Origin: Bufo bufo
Lineage: Eukaryota; Chordata; Amphibia; Anura; Bufonidae
Direction of reading: 5' to 3'
DNA length: 64,000 nt
Assembly: GCF_905171765.1 (NCBI RefSeq)
Contig: NC_053397.1
Location: 5,226,946 to 5,290,945, forward strand
Shown here in pieces: positions 1-10,275 of this stretch. The notes under the pieces are model-generated. The model did not search any database. It was not told the DNA's origin and worked only from the letters and a program-made list of their open reading frames with translations. Position 1 is the stretch's first letter. Every line of letters starts with the position of its first letter. Both the position numbers and the translations under genes were made by a program.

Positions 1-3000
1 AGTACTGTAAGAGCGCTCACACTGCGGAGGTCTGTACTGTAAGAGCAGTCACACTGCGGAGGTCTGTACTGTAAGAGCGCTCACACTGCGGAGGTTTCTA
101 CTGTAAGAGCGGTCACACTGCGGAGGTCTGTACTGTAAGAGCGGTCACACTACGGAGGTCTGTACTGTAAGAGCTGTCACACTGCGGAGGTCTGTACTGT
201 AAGAACGCTCACACTGCGGAGGTCTGTACTGTAAGAGCGGTCACACTGCGGAGGTCTGTACTGTAAGAGCGGTCACACTGCGGAGGTCTGTACTGTAAGA
301 GCGGTCACACTGCGGAGGTCTGTACTGTAAGAGCGGTCACATTGTGGAGGTCTGTACTGTAAGAGCGGTCACACTGCGGAGGTCTGTACTGTAAGAGCGG
401 TCACACTGCGGAGGTCTGTAATGTAAGAGCGGTCACACTGCGGAGGTCTGTACTGTAAGAGCGCTCACACTGCGGAGGTCTGTACTGTAAGAGCGGTCAC
501 ACTGCGGAGGTCTGCACTGTAAGAGCGCTCACACTGCGGAGGTCTGTACTGTAAGAGCGGTCACACTGCGGAGGTCTGTACTGTAAGAGCGGTCACATTG
601 TGGAGGTCTGTACTGTAAGAGCGCTCACACTGCGGAGGTCTGTACTGTAAGAGCGCTCACACTGCGGAGGTCTGTACTGTAAGAGCGGTCACACTGCGGA
701 GGTCTGTACTGTAAGAGCGGTCACACTGCGGAGGTCTGTACTGTAAGAGCGGTCACACTGCGGAGGTCTGTACTGTAAGAGCGCTCACACTGCGGAGGTC
801 TGTTCTGTAAGAGCGGTCACACTGCGGAGGTCTGTACTGTAAGAGCGCTCACACTGCGGAGGTCTGTTCTGTAAGAGCGCTCACACTGCGGAGGTCTGTA
901 CTGTAAGAGCGGTCACACTGCGGAGGTCTGTACTGTAAGAGCGGTCACACCGCGGAGGTCTGTACTGTAAGAGCGCTCACACTGCGGAGGTCTGTACTGT
1001 AAGAGCGGTCACACTGCGGAGGTCTGTACTGTAAGAGCGGTCACATTGTGGAGGTCTGTACTGTAAGAGCGGTCACACTGCGGAGGTCTGTACTGTAAGA
1101 GCGGTCACACTGCGGAGGTCTGTACTGTAAGAGCGGTCACATTGTGGAGGTCTGTACTGTAAGAGCGGTCACACTGCGGAGGTCTGTACTGTAAGAGCGC
1201 TCACACTGCGGAGGTCTGTACTGTAAGAGCGGTCACACTGCGGAGGTCTGTACTGTTAGAGCGCTCACACTGCGGAGGTCTGTACTGTAAGAGCGGTCAC
1301 ACTGCGGAGGTCTGTACTGTAAGAGCGGTCACACTGCGGAGGTCTGTACTGTAAGAGCGCTCACACTGCGGAGGTCTGTACTGTAAGAGCGGTCACACTG
1401 CGGAGGTCTGTACTGTAAGAGCGGTCACATTGTGGAGGTCTGTACTGTAAGAGCGCTCACACTGCGGAGGTCTGTACTGTAAGAGCGGTCACACTGCGGA
1501 GGTCTCTACTGTAAGAGCGGTCACACTGCGGAGGTCTGTACTGTAAGAGCGGTCACACTGCGGAGGTCTGTACTGTAAGAGCGGTCACACTGCGGAGGTC
1601 TGTACTGTAAGAGCGGTCACACTGCGGAGGTCTGTGCTGTAAGAGCGCTCACACTGGAGGTCTGTACTGTAAGAGCGCTCACACTGCGGAGGTCTGTACT
1701 GTAAGAACGCTCACATTGCGGAGGTCTGTTCTGTAAGAGCGGTCACACTGCGGAGGTCTGTACTGTAAGAGCGCTCACACTGCGGAGGACTGTACTGTAA
1801 GAGCGGTCACACTGCGGAGGACTGTACTGTAAGAGCGCTCACACTGCGGAGGTCTGTACTGTAAGAGCGGTCACACTGCGGAGGTCTGTACTGTAAGAGC
1901 GGTCACACTGCGGAGGTCTGTACTGTAAGAGCGGTCACACTGCGGAGGTCTGTACTGTAAGAGCGGTCACACTGCGGAGGTCTGTAATGTAAGAGCGGTC
2001 ACACTGCGGAGGTCTGTAATGTAAGAGCGGTCACACTGCGGAGGTCTGTACTGTAAGAGCGGTCACACTGCGGAGGTCTGTACTGTAAGAGCGCTCACAC
2101 TGCGGAGGTCTGTACTGTAAGAGCGCTCACACTGCGGAGGTCTGTACTGTAAGAGCGGTCACACTGCGGAGGTCTCTACTGTAAGAGCGGTCACACTGCG
2201 GAGGTCTGTACTGTAAGAGCGCTCACACTGCGGAGGTCTGTACTGTAAGAGCGGTCACATTGTGGAGGTCTGTACTGTAAGAGCGGTCACATTGTGGAGG
2301 TCTGTACTGTAAGAGCGGTCACACTGCGGAGGTCTCTGCTGTAAGAGCGCTCACACTGCGGAGGTTTCTACTGTAAGAGCGGTCACATTGTGGAGGTCTC
2401 TACTGTAAGAGCGGTCACACTGCGGAGGTCTGTACTGTAAGAGCGGTCACACTGCGGAGGTGTGTACTGTAAGAGCGGTCACATTGTGGAGGTCTGTACT
2501 GTAAGAGCGCTCACACTGCGGAGGTCTGTACTGTAAGAGCGGTCACATTGTGGAGGTCTGTACTGTAAGAGCGGTCACATTGTGGAGGTCTGTACTGTAA
2601 GAGCGCTCACACTGCGGAGGTTTCTACTGTAAGAGCGGTCACACTGCGGAGGTCTCTACTGTAAGAGCGCTCACACTGCGGAGGTCTGTACTGTAAGAGC
2701 GGTCACACTGCGGAGGTCTGTACTGTAAGAGCGGTCACACTGCGGAGGTCTGTACTGTAAGAACGCTCACACTGCGGAGGTTTCTACTGTAAGAGCGCTC
2801 ACACTGCGGAGGTTTCTACTGTAAGAGCGGTCACACTGCGGAGGTTTCTACTGTAAGAGCGGTCACACTGCGGAGGTCTGTACTGTAAGAGCGGTCACAC
2901 TGCGGAGGGCTGTACTGTAAGAGCGCTTACACTGCGGAGGACTGTACTGTAAGAGCGGTCACACTGCGGAGGTCTCTACTGTAAGAGCGGTCACACTGCG

Positions 3001-3421
3001 GAGGTTTCTACTGTAAGAGCGCTCACACTGCGGAGGTTTCTACTGTAAGAGCGGTCACACTGCGGAGGTTTCTACTGTAAGAGCGGTCACACTGCGGAGG
3101 TCTGTACTGTAAGAGCGGTCACACTGCGGAGGGCTGTACTGTAAGAGCGCTTACACTGCGGAGGACTGTACTGTAAGAGCGGTCACACTGCGGAGGTCTC
3201 TACTGTAAGAGCGGTCACACTGCGGAGGTCTGTACTGTAAGAGCGGTCACACTGCGGAGGTCTGTACTGTAAGAGCGGTCACACTGCGGAGGTCTGTACT
3301 GTAAGAGCGCTCACACTGTGGAGGTCTGTACTGTAAGAGCGCCCACACTGCGGAGGTCTGTACTGTAAGAGCGGTCACACTGCGGAGGTCTGTACTGTAA
3401 GAGCGCTCACACTGTGGAGGA
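1..3421. repeat. 32-bp minisatellite array, about 107 units
   Basis: Head-to-tail copies of a 32-bp unit containing GTAAGAGCGGTCACACTG. The array begins before the window. Units differ by a few recurrent changes (GCGCTC for GCGGTC, ATTGTGG for ACTGCGG, TTTCT for TCTGT), so it is a mixture of unit types. A seven-unit block (224 bp) carrying the rare GGAGGGCTG and GCGCTTAC variants occurs at about 2904 and again at about 3128, a local higher-order duplication. No coding sense is apparent. Confidence 0.97.
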
Positions 3422-3899
3422 CAGTACTCTCTGTGTGTTTGACCCTCAGACGCTCCTATTGTCAGCTGTCTCTGTATGTGACACTGATCCCTCCACTCTC
3501 TGCATCCGTCTTCATTCGGCAGTGGACAATGCGCCCCTCAGTCCTCCCTCCTGGTAATAGTCATCTGCGCTCCTCCTCCTGATTATAAGCTGTGACTGGC
3601 AGACAACATGCAATTAGTTTACAATGTAATAAGAGGGCGAGAAATGCCGAACAACAGCCAGAGAGGGCACAGCACATTACTACATTCATACATTTGGATG
3701 AATTTCAGCAATTTTTTTATTAAATTATATAATTGTCTCCTCTATAATTTACTTCTTGTTTATGTTCGTCGGAGAATTATCCCAATGACATACGAGCGAC
3801 ATTAACAATCAACAGTAGCCACGAGCAGCTTAACCTGTGCCAACAGGATCATTCAAGGCCGGGTCCACACCAATGTATGATGGACATATTTAGGGCTGG
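3422..3899. other. Low-copy spacer, nothing recognised
   Basis: Non-repetitive sequence between the 32-bp minisatellite and the 92-bp satellite. It holds only short reading frames of up to about 65 codons and no domain, splice or RNA signal that I can support. The 3760-3890 part could be a remnant of a dispersed repeat, but no terminal repeats are visible. Confidence 0.5.
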
Positions 3900-4261
3900 A
3901 GCATTTTATACTGACCCTGAGTTACATCCTGTATTATACTCCAGAGCTGCACTCACTATTCTGATGGTGGAGTCACTGTGTACATACATTACTTATCCTG
4001 TACTGATCCTGAGTTACATCCTGTATTATACTCCAGAGCTGCACTCTCTATTCTGCTAGTGCAGTCACTGTGTACATACATTACTTATACTGTAGTGATG
4101 CTGAGTTACATCCTGTATTATACTCCAGAGCTGCACTCACTATTCTGCTGGTGCAGTCACTGTGTACATTACATTACTTATCCTGTACTGATCCTGAGTT
4201 ACATCCTGTATTATACTCCAGAGCTGCACTCACTATTCTGCTGTTGCAGTCACTTTGTACA
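3900..4261. repeat. 92-bp satellite, segment 1 (about 4 units)
   Basis: Tandem 92-bp units containing CTCCAGAGCTGCACTCACT and CTGAGTTACATCC. The first unit is diverged. The segment is cut at 4261 by the LTR of a retrotransposon and the same satellite resumes at about 7700, so the element landed inside the array. Confidence 0.93.
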
Positions 4262-5259
4262 TGTAGTGCCCGGGAGCAAAGGTATTGTGAAGACTATACA
4301 TTTGTGGACATTTGCCCCTGTTTCCTCTATGCTATGTTATAAACTTCTTACTTTATTTCACTTCAAAGGGTTAACTTGCACTGATTAATATTGTGTAACT
4401 GAATTTTATGTGTATGTTCTGATATATATCCTGTTCCTTTGCACTGTATTTGCACAGTACTGTGGAAAGCGTTAATGAATACTGAGAAACTATTGGGACT
4501 TTGAATGAGGAATTGGTAATTTCCGACAGCTGCCATAAGGTTTAAAGAAGACCGTGTTTGTGTGGGAAAAAGCCAGACTTGTTTACCACCAAAACCAGGC
4601 AGTCTGACCTTGTGAATGTCTGGTTTAGCTCTGTTGTTATGTCTGGAAACTTGTATTTGCCTGGAAAACTGCTGTGTCATTGCCATTGAGTATAATTGAA
4701 GCTGTAATGTAAGTCTATTACAGACGGGAGTGGTAACTTTGTATCTGTTTGTGCTGAGCTTCTCCACTCCACCCCTCGCACTAGAAGGTTCCAGTCTAGC
4801 TAGAAATGGTATATAAGGAGAGCAGTCAGAGCCCCTAGTATGTTGCAGTTAGGTTCCAGTGCTTGAAAGAAGAGACTCTGCCAGTCTGCATGAGTGACCA
4901 GAAGAAGACAGGGATACTCTGCCACAGACCCTCGGCCTCCAGCCATGACCAGGGTATCAGCCTTCTGAGAGAGAGGGACAGCTATCTCAGGACTTTCCTC
5001 AGCATCAAACCCTTCTTTTGCCTGGCAGGAGACTGGAGAAGCCAGCCCTATGCCTCGTCTGTATTGTTTTGTACCTGAACTCCTCCTCCAGTAAAGAAGC
5101 ACACTGGTTACTGCAGACCCTGACTCTCTGGACTTATTTCCCATTGGGGTGCACCACGCCTTACCATCCCTTCTTGAGAGCATCAACATGTGGTGACACC
5201 TCAACAGTGTCCGGGGGACCCAGCATAGCACTGGGGCAACCCCAAACGCATCCATTGCA
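4262..5259 (+). repeat. 5' LTR
   Basis: About 998 bp, TG at the start and CA at the end. It aligns along most of its length with the 3' LTR at 6439-7699: the TTTGCACTGTATTTGCA, GGGACTTTGAATGAG and GACACCTCAAC blocks are shared. It retains about 230 bp around 4690-4960, including a TATA box, that the 3' LTR lacks. Confidence 0.68.
4810..4816 (+). promoter_or_regulatory. TATA box of the 5' LTR
   Basis: TATATAA followed by GGAGAGCAGTC, in the middle of the LTR where a U3/R promoter is expected. The corresponding stretch is missing from the 3' LTR. Confidence 0.5.
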
Positions 5260-5260
5260 A

Positions 5261-5325
5261 TTTGGCATCACGAACAGGGTATGGTCCAGTGCCACTTGAA
5301 TTTGGCGTCACAAACAGGATATGGT
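5261..5325 (+). other. Primer-binding-site-like motif, tandemly duplicated
   Basis: TGGCATCACGAACAGGG starts at 5263, three bases after the LTR end, and TGGCGTCACAAACAGGA starts at 5303, in a 40-bp tandem duplication. A TGG start next to an LTR end is what a tRNA 3'-end complement looks like. I cannot assign the tRNA. Confidence 0.5.
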
Positions 5326-5339
5326 CCAGCTCCACCAGA

Positions 5340-6438
5340 GCAAGTCATCGTAAAACCAGCCCCAGTGGATCAAACCAGCCAGTGGCATCTACAGTAACAA
5401 CCCAGCCTGTATCTGAAGTTAACCAGCCCCATGAAAGCTTCTGTGACTGTGTTCCCAGTGTGGGATCTGCCACAAACAAGTGACTGTGCTAATAAGACTG
5501 TATCCTGCATTACTACTGTATCCTGCATTATTAGCTAGAGAATTGCTAGTGAAGAATGGCTGTTATAAAGAAAAGTCTTCTTAGGAAAATGTAGAAGGTT
5601 CTTCTAGGATGATGCCCGTTTTGGCTGGTGATGCTGATGATCTTTGTATCCTTTGAAAAAAACATTGTCTTGCTGTGAGCTGTGTAAAAGGCTATGTACT
5701 GGTCAAATTCAGTGAGGAAGTCTTATCTCACCAGCTGTAATAAAAGGCAAATGTGGTTTGGTAAGCCCTATAGAAGGTTAAGTGAAAAAGGGGCAAAATG
5801 ATGCTTGAATTGATGACCATGTTTTAGAAGGGGCTTGCTCATGTATACTGTGTATATTGTACGTGATGACTATGTTGGTGGTACTGTTTGCCAGGCAATT
5901 AATTGGTTTGGCCCAGTTAACAATGTCCTTTTGAGTCTTTTTGCTGCAGGTGCAGATGCCGGCCAGAGAGACAATCAAAAAGTAGGGAAGTGCCCAGCCC
6001 TACATGTCCTAGATCTGCTACCTGACCACAATACCCGCTATCCTGTTCTGCCCTGGTCGTGACCAGTGATGAACATTTCGATGACCATACTGAACCAGCT
6101 TGACGTCTACAGCCTTGATTAGCCAGTTGTATACTGTCCACAGGCATCCCACATGTTCCATATAACCAGCTACTAGGATGCATCATCAGTTGCCAGTGGA
6201 TTACAGCATTGACAGCCTAACAATCCGAAGTGGAACAAAACAAGCCTTGTTGTTGACTGCTGAGCATGCTTATTCCAGTTTGTAACATTTAAGACCCTGC
6301 ACCCTAGAGGAAGATTGAAGGGTCCTAGAGCTGGACTATCTCAAACCCTATGTACATAGTTGGTGCCTGTTGTACGAATCTTCTTTTGTCATGTAGTCCT
6401 GACTGTGTCGGAGACGCCACAGTTAAAGTAGTAGAGAG
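5340..6438. other. Internal region of the LTR element, non-coding
   Basis: No reading frame longer than about 100 codons and no protease, RT, RNase H, integrase or zinc-knuckle motif. It ends in a purine-rich stretch just before the second LTR. Confidence 0.5.
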
Positions 6439-7699
6439 TGTAGTGCCCTGGAGAAGGGGTACTCTGAAGTCTGGAAATGTGTGGACATTTGCCACTGTTT
6501 CCCCTATGCAAAGTTATACACTTCTTACTTTATTTGTTGAAATGGTTAACTTCCACTGTTTAATACTGTTTAACTGCATTTTATATGTATGTGGCAATAT
6601 ACAGTATATTCTGTTCATTTGCACTGTATTTGCAAGGCTTTGTGGAAAGGGTTAAGTATACTGAGAGACTTTTGGGACTTTGAATGAGAAACTGGTATTT
6701 TTCCACAGCTGCCATAGGGTTTAGAGAAGACAACATTTTGGAGGGAAAAAGCCAGACGTTGTTTACCACCAAACCCAAACAGTCTGACCTTTTAAATGTC
6801 TGGTTTTAGTTATGTTGTTATGTCTGGAAAATTGTTTTTGTCGGAGCCACCTGGGAGCCACCTGGGAGCCACCCAGCCTACTGAGCTACAGACCATGGGC
6901 TTCCAGCCTTCTAAGGGTACTTTCACACTAGAGTTACAGTTTTCCGGTATTGAGTTCCGTCCTAGGGGCTCAATACCGTAACAAAAGCATCAGTTTTGTC
7001 CTAATGCATTCTGAATGGAAAGCAATCCGTTCAGTATGCATCAGGATGTCTTCCGTTCCCTCCCTTTTATTTTCTCCGGCCAAAATTCCGGAACACTTGC
7101 CGGATTACCGGATCCAGCATTCATTTCCATTGAAATGTATTAATGCTGGATCTGGTACCAAGTGTTCAGGAAATTGGTACATTGACAGGCTTTCCGGACT
7201 GTGCATGCGCAGACCTTTAAAAATGTGAAGAAAAAAAATACCGGATCCGTTTTTCCAGATGACACCGGAGAGACAAATCCAGTATTTAATTGCATTTGTC
7301 AGACAGGGGTGGAAACAAATGATATCCGTTTGCACACGGATTTCCTGATCCGGCAGGCAGTTCCGGCAACGGAACTGCCTGCTAGATTCTTCTAACGCTA
7401 GTGTGAAAGTACCGTAAGAGAGAGCGACAGCTAGCTCAGGCCTTTTCTCAGCATCAAGCCCTTCTTCTGCCAGGGAGGAGACTGGAGAAGCCAGCTCAGT
7501 GCACTGCCTGTATTGTTTTGCACCAGAATCGCTCCCATATAGAAGCCCCCTGGTCTACTGCAGACCCTGACTTTATGGACTTATTTCCCATTGGGGTGCA
7601 GCACTATCCCTTCCTGAGAGCAGCCACACGTAGTGACACCTCAACGGTGTCCGGGGGAACAAGCATAGCATTGTGCCCATCCCAAAACTGGTCACTGCA
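6439..7699 (+). repeat. 3' LTR, internally deleted and split by a MITE
   Basis: Starts TGTAGTGCCC and ends CACTGCA, parallel to the 5' LTR. The 500-bp MITE at 6915-7414 interrupts it. After removing the MITE about 760 bp remain. The missing part relative to the 5' LTR is the TATA-containing block, replaced by a short stretch with three GGAGCCACC copies at about 6844-6875. Confidence 0.65.
6915..7414. mobile_element. Harbinger-like MITE, 500 bp
   Basis: Imperfect terminal inverted repeats: GGGTACTTTCACACTAG on the left, the complement of CTAGTGTGAAAGTACCG on the right. The flanks carry a 3-bp TAA duplication (6912-6914 and 7415-7417). TWA target duplications are the hallmark of PIF/Harbinger transposons. 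The interior is rich in TCCGG motifs and codes for nothing recognisable. It shares its TIR core with the MITE at 39337-39545. Confidence 0.7.
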
Positions 7700-7827
7700 T
7701 AGATAAAAATATTACTTATCGTGTACTGATCCCGAGTTACATCCTGTATTATACTCCAGAGCTGCACTCACTATTCTGCTGGTGCAGTCACTGTGTATAT
7801 ACATTACTTATCCTGTGCTGATCCTGA
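7700..7827. repeat. 92-bp satellite, segment 2 (about 1.4 units)
   Basis: Resumes the 92-bp satellite after the LTR element and ends at CCTGA, where DIRS-A begins with GTT. Confidence 0.9.
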
Positions 7828-7992
7828 GTTTTACAGCAAGACACGGAGGCTCCTATTGCTATCTCCTTCTTTACTGTCCACCAATAGCAGCAAAGAAAAA
7901 TTTACATAACATGACGTAACCATAGTAACATCACCCTCCCCTCATAGTCCATATAACAGACGGCTCCTCCTATAGATCCTCCTCTTTCTTTG
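7828..7992 (+). repeat. DIRS-A left inverted terminal repeat
   Basis: About 165 bp whose reverse complement is found at 13314-13475 with few mismatches. It contains a CCAAT box (CCACCAATAGCAG). The outermost bases GTTTTACAGC differ from the right end and are copied in the ICR. Confidence 0.9.
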
Positions 7993-8322
7993 CTGCTGCC
8001 ACCAAGATAAGTACTCATTTTGGCAGCTCCTTATATATTCTGATTGTGTATTTATTTTATATGCTGTAATTTATGATTTTGCTTTAGCTGCACGCTTCTC
8101 TTAAGGTTTATGGTGCTGGTCATTGCTTGGGGCTAGCCCCCTGCGGCCATCGCCACTACTGGTATTTTGTTTTATGGGGATCGTTCTGTTTTTCCCCCCA
8201 TAGCCTCCGCTTCTTGCGGTTTACTCTGTGCGCCCATATAGTTTTCTATTTATTGCTGCGTCTTACCGCCATCGGCGCATCGCTTCCCGCGCTTTGCCCG
8301 GTCTTCTCCTATGGCCGCGTGA

Positions 8323-8350
8323 TCTCGCGAGATCTCGGCGGCCATTTTGG
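8323..8350 (+). promoter_or_regulatory. TCTCGCGAGA plus GCGGCCAT module, DIRS-A leader
   Basis: TCTCGCGAGA (8323-8332) followed at once by TCGGCGGCCATTTTGG. The palindrome is a known vertebrate CpG-promoter element (bound by BANP), and GCGGCCATNTT is the complement of the YY1 core. The same pair occurs in the DIRS-B and DIRS-C leaders. It lies about 310 bp upstream of the Gag start in GC-rich, TATA-less sequence. Confidence 0.55.
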
Positions 8351-8640
8351 TACACCTCTTTGCCGCCTCCCGCTCGATATCGTGAGATTGCGGCGCCCAT
8401 TTTGTTTTTTCATCTGGTATTATCGTCGGGCCTCGCGAGACTTCGGCGGCTCTTGTATTTTCGCCGCATCGTCCTGTGTTCCAGTCGCCTGTCTCCGGCG
8501 CTCCTCACAAAGCGGGTGAATAACCCAGTTTTAGCTACTTTCTCCCAGTGGCCCATCTATTGAGCTCCCTCCGATCCCTCAGTATATTAGGATCAATCAG
8601 ATTTCCCCTGTATTAGATAGATAGTATACTCACCTTTGCC

Positions 8641-10219
8641 ATGCCTCTATCAGACCCAACCCCTGAGGCCTCAGCACCTTCATCCCCTGTGAGGGATTCA
8701 TATATGGGTAGTGACACTCAGGCAGTAGCGCTGCAGCGCTCTGTCTCGGCCGCAATTACTGCTGCTATGGACTCCATGTCCTCTGTGCTGTCGCAGACTA
8801 TTTATTGCACAGGCACTGGCTGGTCGCCCTGTTTCAGGGTCTGTGCAACCTGCGGCCCCCACAGCTCAGCAACCTCCTATGAATAGTCCTGTGTCACAGG
8901 TACAATTGACTGGTGCGCCTCCGGCCACCCTTGAACACGCGCATAGATCGCGTAAGAGAGCCTTTCCGCGCCAGGCAGAACGGGCGCGGCCTTGGAAATG
9001 CGCTAGAGCGCAACAATTGAGTGATTCTGACGCCGAGATTGGGTCAGATGAGGAGGCTTTTGCTGGAGCTAATGCTGATTCTGAGGAAGAAACGCATGCG
9101 GGGCCCAGTTCCCCCCACTGCCCCACTCCTTCCACTTCTCAGGTGAAGGATTCCTCTACTAGGGCCACTCCGGCTTCCTCCCTTGTCGACCATTTGGGAG
9201 AGCCCATGTTTGACCCTAACGCCCTCCACCATCCCAGATCGGCGGAGTGGCTGCCGACGGACCATGTTGGCAAATACTTGGAACATTGGGTCCGCCGCCC
9301 CCTTAGCAAGGAGGCGAGAAATAAGATGAAGGCTGAATGCCCTAGGCCCATTGTGCCTAATAAGGTATGTGAGACCCCTGTGGTAGATCCCAAGGTCACA
9401 CAATTCCTCGCCAAGTCCGGCTGGAATCCCCGTAAGGGGTTAGACTCAGCTCTGCGTAGCTGTCAGGACAAGCTCCTAGATGTCTTTGGTCCTCTGGCCA
9501 AATTGTTTGATATGGCTGAGAATGCCAGATCGGATGGGTCCCCTATTGACCCTGAGGAAATGAGAGGCTGGATCCAGCGTGCAATCTGCATCGCTGGCAA
9601 CGCCAATTCCTCTCTAGCAATTGAGAGAAGGAAGGCAATTCTATTTAAAATAGACCCGAAACTGGCCAACCTGGCCCTTACTGAATCAGGCGCAGATGCT
9701 CAGGGTCATCTCTTTGGCAATTCCTTTATTAAGGATTTGAGCCGGTTCGTGGGAGCTTTCACTGCCCTAGATAAGGCCCAATCTTCAATTAGGAGAGTAT
9801 TCCAGGGACGGGTCTCCACCAGGGCCGGCAGTATTAGGGGCCGTCTGTCCGGCCGTTCCAATTTTCAAGCCCGCAACGCGGGCAGAGGCTCCTTTCATCA
9901 ACACCCCGCCTTCCAGGAACAGAGGTTTCCATCACCGTTCTTCCCTGCCAGAGGTGGACAATGGCGTGCCAGACCCTACAGAGGAAATCAGTCCTCACGA
10001 CGACATTTCGGTAAGTCCTCCCCCAATGGGGGCTTCTTTGGAGCATTGCATAGGGGGCAGACTCCAGCATTTTTTCCCTGCTTGGGCGGAAATAACATCC
10101 GACCCTTGGATTTTATCCACTGTAGAAGGCTTCCACGTGGAACTCGTGGGTTCGCCAGACCAGATTCCACCCCACCCCCCCAACCTCCCTGCTGTCTCGC
10201 CCCGACGCCGCGCTGGTAG
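8641..10219 (+). pseudogene. DIRS-A Gag-like ORF1 (frameshifted)
   Basis: ORF1 starts at ATG 8641 (MPLSDPTPEASAP) and by comparison with DIRS-C should encode a Gag-like structural protein of over 400 residues. A 1-nt shift near 8797-8815 moves it to another frame, which then stays open to 10219. Conserved blocks shared with the other two copies are an arginine-rich SRKRAFPRQAERARPWKCAR segment, an acidic serine-rich stretch, NPRKGLDSALRSCQDKLLD, SSLAIERRKAILFKIDPKLA, SFIKDLSRFVGAFTALDKAQ, and an Arg/Gly-rich tail. No CCHC zinc knuckle is present. DIRS ORF1 is assumed to package RNA; that role is inferred from position. Confidence 0.8.
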
Positions 10220-10275
10220 ACCTAGAACTCACTTCCCTCTACCACAAGTGGGCGATCGAGAGGGCACCACCAGGC

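Larger units (their letters stand above)
4262..7699 (+). mobile_element. Non-autonomous LTR retrotransposon (LARD-like)
   Basis: Two related direct repeats start with TGTAGTGCCC and end with TGCA, and enclose about 1.2 kb without recognisable gag or pol. The left copy is followed by a primer-binding-site-like TGG motif. The right copy is preceded by a purine-rich stretch (AAAGTAGTAGAGAG) that could serve as polypurine tract. The whole lies inside the 92-bp satellite. No perfect target duplication is seen: TACA lies on the left and TAGA on the right. Without coding capacity it would depend on an unrelated helper element. Assignment to a Ty3-like or retroviral family cannot be made from the sequence. 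Confidence 0.7.

Noticed and set aside
1..3421. CRISPR-like appearance of short regular repeats
   Set aside because: There are no unique spacers; units are contiguous and vary along their whole length, as in a minisatellite.
8127..8563. Open frames of 111-130 codons in the DIRS-A leader
   Set aside because: Not conserved in the leaders of DIRS-B or DIRS-C; they are GC-rich chance frames upstream of Gag.
10008..10030. GTAAGT ... CCCC(C)AG near the Gag-RT boundary as an intron
   Set aside because: GTAAGT is kept in all three copies, and removing 16 bases would give the right frame, but a 16-nt intron is too short to splice. It may act as a donor for a longer event, which I cannot show.
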